Source: Rhabdornis inornatus
Lineage: Eukaryota > Chordata > Aves > Passeriformes > Rhabdornithidae
Assembly: GCA_013397075.1 (NCBI GenBank)
Contig: VWZS01010865.1
Location: forward strand, 310,001 to 374,000
Direction: 5' to 3'
Length of the DNA stretch: 64,000 nt
The position numbers were made by a program, and so were the translations under genes. The notes under the pieces were generated by a model. That model was not told the DNA's origin, did no database searches, and worked only from the letters and a program-made list of their open reading frames with translations. Positions 59,680 to 64,000 of this stretch are shown here, in pieces. Position 1 is the first letter of the stretch. Each line of letters opens with the position of its first letter.

Positions 59680-62149
59680 TGAACTGTACAACCAGTTGCT
59701 TGCAGGTAAACTCCTGCCTGGAAAATTGTGCTACTAAAAGAAGGAATGTCCTGCCCTGCCCATTCCTGACTTGGAAATCTGGAGCTAGTTCAGCAAAATG
59801 CTTCCTCCTTGTAAGGTCAGTGAGCTGAGCCAGCTTGGAGCAAGGGGCTGGGGCTGCCTTGGAGGACAGAGGAAACACCTGGGCTCACATGCTGGTAGAG
59901 AGACTGACCTCCAAACTCTCCACATAAATATTAAAGGATTTAGAAGCCACAAATCTAGGTTTACCTGATGACCCTTGCTGAACTTACTTCAGATCTTGCC
60001 CAGAGGCACTAACCTAAGGTCAGGCCAAAGTGATTCTTTCCTTCATTGGTTCGTGACAGTTTGCAAACACAAGAAAAAACACCCAAAACCTGCACTGAGT
60101 AAAATTGCCACAGACTTGTCATGCCAAGTATAATTCAACTTCATGCACTTGGGATGCATGTTGACATTATTCCAGGTTTTGGACACTTCTTTCTTCCTTC
60201 TACTTAAAAAGAGTGTCATCACTGTTTAGAGTCTCCCAAGCTTCTGGCAGCCATAAAGAAAAAGCAAAGTAACAGCTCTCAAGGGCAGAATTATTTTTCT
60301 TTTTGGCTGGGGTAATCTAGAACATCTGATGCCTGATGCTTTGCTAATCACCAAAGATTTTATCACTTGCATAAAAGGAAGGGGCAAAAGCAACCATGCA
60401 GAAGATATCAAGTCTAAGACTAAGAAAATGCAACACTCTAAGAATGGAATGTTAATCAAAATCAGGCTCTTTCCTGATCCAGCAGGCAAATGCTCTTGCA
60501 GGTGAGAGCAACCACACCATGCAGCAGTTGGAACCATTCATGTCAAGAGCACAGCAAGAGCTTAAGGTGTGCTGGTTTGGGCTGGGATTACTTAGTTATT
60601 CAGGAGATGATGGCTGCAAGGCAAGCCTCTGCAGAAGCTACAGTGCATTACTGTGAGCATATGAAGCTGAATGAGTTGCATGAAATACAGCAGTTGCACC
60701 AAGGAACCAAAGGCTGTACAAGATGAATAAGAAGCAGCAGCAGAATTTACACGTTTGAAGTAGTCAATATACTTACCCAGTTTCTGTAAGGTTTGTGTAT
60801 TGCTCATTTTATCAGGCAGCACACTTATTTAGAAAGTCTTACTTGCATATGTGCATCCTGCATATGGATATTAATTTTGATTACAATCAAAATAGATTAT
60901 AATCAGAATAAATACCCATAAAAATCAGTTTAGTGGGTATTATTGTTAGGGACATCATAACCTTTATTGAGAGAGAAAGAAATTTATAATCTCTGGAAGT
61001 CTGCAGAGGTTTCAAAGATACAAACATAATTTTCTTGTTCAGGTAGTACCACTGAGGAAAATGTGTGACTTTAGATTACTACCTTATAGCATGGATGACA
61101 TAATACACTACAAACTTTTTTTTATGAACTATGGTTGAGCCCTACCTGGACTGGTGGGCACTTAGGGGCATTCTTCTCACCTGCAAATAGCAATTTTGTT
61201 GATGGCAATTCCAATGAAAGCTTGCAGATGGTTCATTGTAAAAAGAAATTTCTAACACTGGTGGTTTACATACCAAACTTTGGCCGTTTATGAAATCTCT
61301 GTTTCCTTACCTTTCCAGTGAAGTCAGAAATGACACCTGTGCTGATCTCCTGTGCTGGGCAGGGTAACCACAGACACCCATAGCAGGAAGCATGGCATTC
61401 CCACCTCTTTCTGAGATGAAAACTTGAATAATAATAATTCTTCTTGCTCCTGATGATCCATCTATCACTCTATTTCTCAAAGGAAAACTTAGTCTGACAC
61501 TTGCAGTGATGAAAGAGTAGGCTCTGGCACCTCTCTCGGCATTCAGGAGCGAAGGAAAGCGTCTAGACTCAGTGAAGGCTTAAGGCATTCACTATTTCCA
61601 GTAGGGTTTAGATGAACACAATGATTGCATCAGAATTAAAGGCTGAGTGTGGGACTTCAAAAAGTCTGTAGACTTGTAAACTTGCTGTATCTCCATAGTG
61701 ATATTGCTCCAGCAGGAAAAGCAGAACTGCAATCATAACCACACTTTAACGTCTGGGGGAGATGGGAGGTAGATGAGCACATGTGAGTCAGCACACATTG
61801 TGAAATACTCATAAATCACCTGAATGTTGGCATAAACAGGTAACAGGGTGTTGGGAAGGACGAGAATTTAACAGAGGAGTTTTGCAGATATACAGAAGGT
61901 TCTATAGGAATGAAAGCAAGTTTTGATATAGAAGAAAATAATTGGTGAGCCAGAATTAGTGGGTAACTAGAAGGCAAAGAGCGAGTGAGTTGGAAGGGGC
62001 TTTTATGGCTTAGAGCAAAGGATAAATCCACCTCAAACAAAAGATGTTTTTACCAAACAAAAGGATTTTCACAGGCAAACAAGAAAGCCAATATTGCAAG
62101 CAGAGAAAAGATCTCAGAAATTTCCACTGCAGAACAAGTCCCAAAATTT
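59680..62149. other. Downstream gene-free stretch
   Basis: No exon recognised. In mammals KIAA0930 follows NUP50 on the opposite strand; none of its exons was recognised here. A short 'tggtttgggctgggat' match to avian LTR starts lies near 60,575 but is too short to call. Confidence 0.45.
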
Positions 62150-62469
62150 AACATGTAACTACTAAATCTGATGATTGGCTAGTCACTAACATAATACGGT
62201 AATTTTAGCAGCTATGATAGGTTATATATAAATGTAAAAGGTATTGTGTATGATGTTGATTGGTAGTCATGTATTAAGATGCTCTTTAATGAAAAGTATA
62301 TAATGCATTGTAACCAGAAATAGAATTGGGCTTCAGGACACACAGCTTGCCTATAGCCAGCAGCTATAGGCTCACCCACGACCCTCAACTGCTGTAACCT
62401 CGTCTGTGCAATAAACAGCATTTTAAGAGCTGGCTGAAGCGTCCATCTCTCTGTCAGGCTCTTACAACA
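62150..62469 (+). repeat. Passerine-type ERV LTR 3' part, plus strand (left end uncertain)
   Basis: TTGTAACCAGAAATAGAATT, CACCCACGACCCTCAACTGC and GTGCAATAAACAGCATTTTA (AATAAA about 62,411) lead to CTCTTACAACA at 62,469. This is a typical LTR R/U5 end. A TATA-like AGTATATAATGC lies near 62,297. The left border could be anywhere between about 62,040 and 62,155. Confidence 0.65.
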
Positions 62470-64000
62470 GGGAAAGCATTAGTGCAGCTCTAACTAACGT
62501 TTTCAGACAAAGCTTTTTTTGCAGTGTAGGTGCTCTCCGCTGAGCTGTGCAGGAAGATGTGGTATTTCAGAAAATTATCAGCCAGCACCATTCATTTCAA
62601 CAAGAGTTTAAAACTGTTTATTCCCATTTTCATTTGAACAGTTTCTTTGAAGTGAATTCAGGAACATGCAGTTGAACTATCTGCACACCTATTATTCAAA
62701 CATTTATGTCATTACCTCGAGTTCATCCATGGAGCAGCTCCAGCAGAATGCTCACACTGCCCAGGAGCAGCAGCATCCCCATCTGCTTTGCTGAACAGGC
62801 ACATCCTTGCTCTCTCCCACCCCTCACACTCGTATGTTCCAACCAGGAGGTTTTGCCTAAAGATCCTTCCTTCTGTGCAGGTGCCATGAGGTACACATTG
62901 TGTGAAGGTCCAAGGACACCTGTGTGGCAGGTCAGCTTTATCTTCTGCAGCGGAAGGGCACGTGCCTCACATAAGTAAATCCTGTTTCTGCACACAAACC
63001 CTTCTGTCTTGCCTGAACAAAAGAGTGGATCATCTCTCTTGGTTTTCATACCATCACCTCAGTCAACATTAACCCTGCTAGAAAAAGCCAACTAGCTCAT
63101 CTTGGGCAAGAGTTTCCTGGCATAACCAAGCATAAATTACTTATTTCCAACAATTAAATCACTAGATCTCATACTTACCTCTGTAAGGAACCAAGCTGGG
63201 GACAGTTTGAATTAACTCATATTTTCCTTGATGTATTTTAATGGTTTCTTAACTGAGGAGCATCAGCTCCTCCCAGATTCTCATTGACACTGTTAATGGA
63301 AAATCAGACCCATTTCTTCCTTCATTTTACTCATTTGCTTCCTGCGAAGTTTCGTTACAAGTTTCAGGAACAACACACTTCTGAGAACTGTTTGCTAACA
63401 TAGATACCTAGTTTTCTTTTAATCTCCAAAATCTGACTTTACTATGAATAATCAGACCTTGATGATAAACTTGTGTGCCAAGTAATATTAGGGTAATTCT
63501 TGGGAGGATCTCTCCAGGTGTGGCCAGGCAGGACACAACAATCCAGGACAAAAGAACAGGAGTTAACTTGGCTGCCCAAAGCCCTTTTCCTGTCCAAACT
63601 CTTGAATGACTAACCAAGCAGGGGAGGTTTATTACCACCACTCGTGAGGTTCTACTGCTCTTTACCTTTTGTACTGATTTAAATAATGCTTCTCCATTAT
63701 GGCTGCTTTTGAAACCTTTCAACTTAAAGCATTCAAGGAAAAAAAAAAAAATCACAGTCTGTTTCAAAGCCATATTTTAGTATTTCCCAGCCAGCTAAGA
63801 TTCCTGCTCAGTTGCATGAGCAGTCACAAAACAACACTGCCAACAATCTGCTCAAATACCCATGTAAAGAACTGAAACATTCTGTTCTTCTTAAGCTCTC
63901 TGTTTTAACTCTCCCTAATATCCCACATGTCTCCAAGTTATCACACATGGCTTAGGATAAATGTTGCTACCTACCACATGGATTCAAAAAATATCCTGGT
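62470..64000. other. Right end of window, nothing recognised
   Basis: No exon, LTR or CR1 could be supported. A short poly(A) run lies at about 63,739-63,751. Confidence 0.5.

Noticed and set aside
60226..60537. 103-codon minus-strand ORF downstream of NUP50, considered as a KIAA0930 exon
   Set aside because: No resemblance to the KIAA0930 protein and no splice-site pattern.
60565..60595. Short TGGTTTGGGCTGGGAT match to avian LTR starts
   Set aside because: Only about 16 bp match and no further LTR sequence follows.
1..64000. Search for tRNA, rRNA, snoRNA and CRISPR arrays
   Set aside because: No cloverleaf, snoRNA boxes or spaced direct-repeat arrays could be recognised by eye; a covariance-model search would be needed to exclude small RNAs.

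Overview
The window is vertebrate nuclear DNA, almost certainly from a bird and probably a songbird. Several truncated CR1 LINE tails with the avian ATTCTRTGA-type terminus are present. There are also many LTR sequences of kinds familiar from passerine genomes, introns of 1-3 kb, and a GC-rich CpG promoter in an otherwise AT-rich background. Species cannot be read from the sequence.

Only one protein-coding gene can be supported: NUP50 (nucleoporin 50, Npap60) on the + strand. A CpG-island promoter lies at about 43.2-44.3 kb, followed by a probable non-coding exon 1 ending at 44,048. Seven coding exons follow (46,454-46,522; 47,622-47,705; 50,340-50,535; 51,966-52,625; 53,820-53,898; 54,902-55,020; 55,713-55,915). 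Joined, they give 1,410 nt, or 469 residues plus stop, with consistent splice phases and GT/AG borders. The human protein is 468 residues. Several polyadenylation signals between 56.07 and 59.68 kb suggest a short form and long 3' UTR forms.

The 43 kb upstream of NUP50 hold no recognisable exon. From 19 to 33 kb lies a patchwork of endogenous retrovirus (ERV) debris: (i) an LTR at 19.2 kb; (ii) an ERV-type block at 22.1-24.1 kb interrupted by a complete solo LTR with a 5-bp target-site duplication; (iii) a minus-strand class I (gammaretrovirus-like) provirus remnant at 24.8-30.2 kb with decayed RT, RNase H, integrase start, env TM tail, polypurine tract and 3' LTR; (iv) a second, different env remnant at 30.4-31.85 kb joined to an LTR-like and leader-like segment; (v) a plus-strand LTR at 32.15-32.57 kb. 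Further LTR pieces lie at 3.3, 11.5, 36.4-36.9, 48.75-49.27 (inside NUP50) and 62.15-62.47 kb. All retroviral reading frames seen are broken.

The most unusual points are these. A CR1-tailed element ends only 15 bp before the NUP50 exon 5 acceptor. Two CR1-tailed copies in NUP50 introns share a non-standard 5' part. Two clusters of near-perfect short-loop inverted repeats lie at 19.94-20.11 and 24.47-24.62 kb. A predicted upstream reading frame overlaps the NUP50 start codon across the first splice junction. No CRISPR array, operon, tRNA or rRNA was found, and no wholly new biological system can be claimed.
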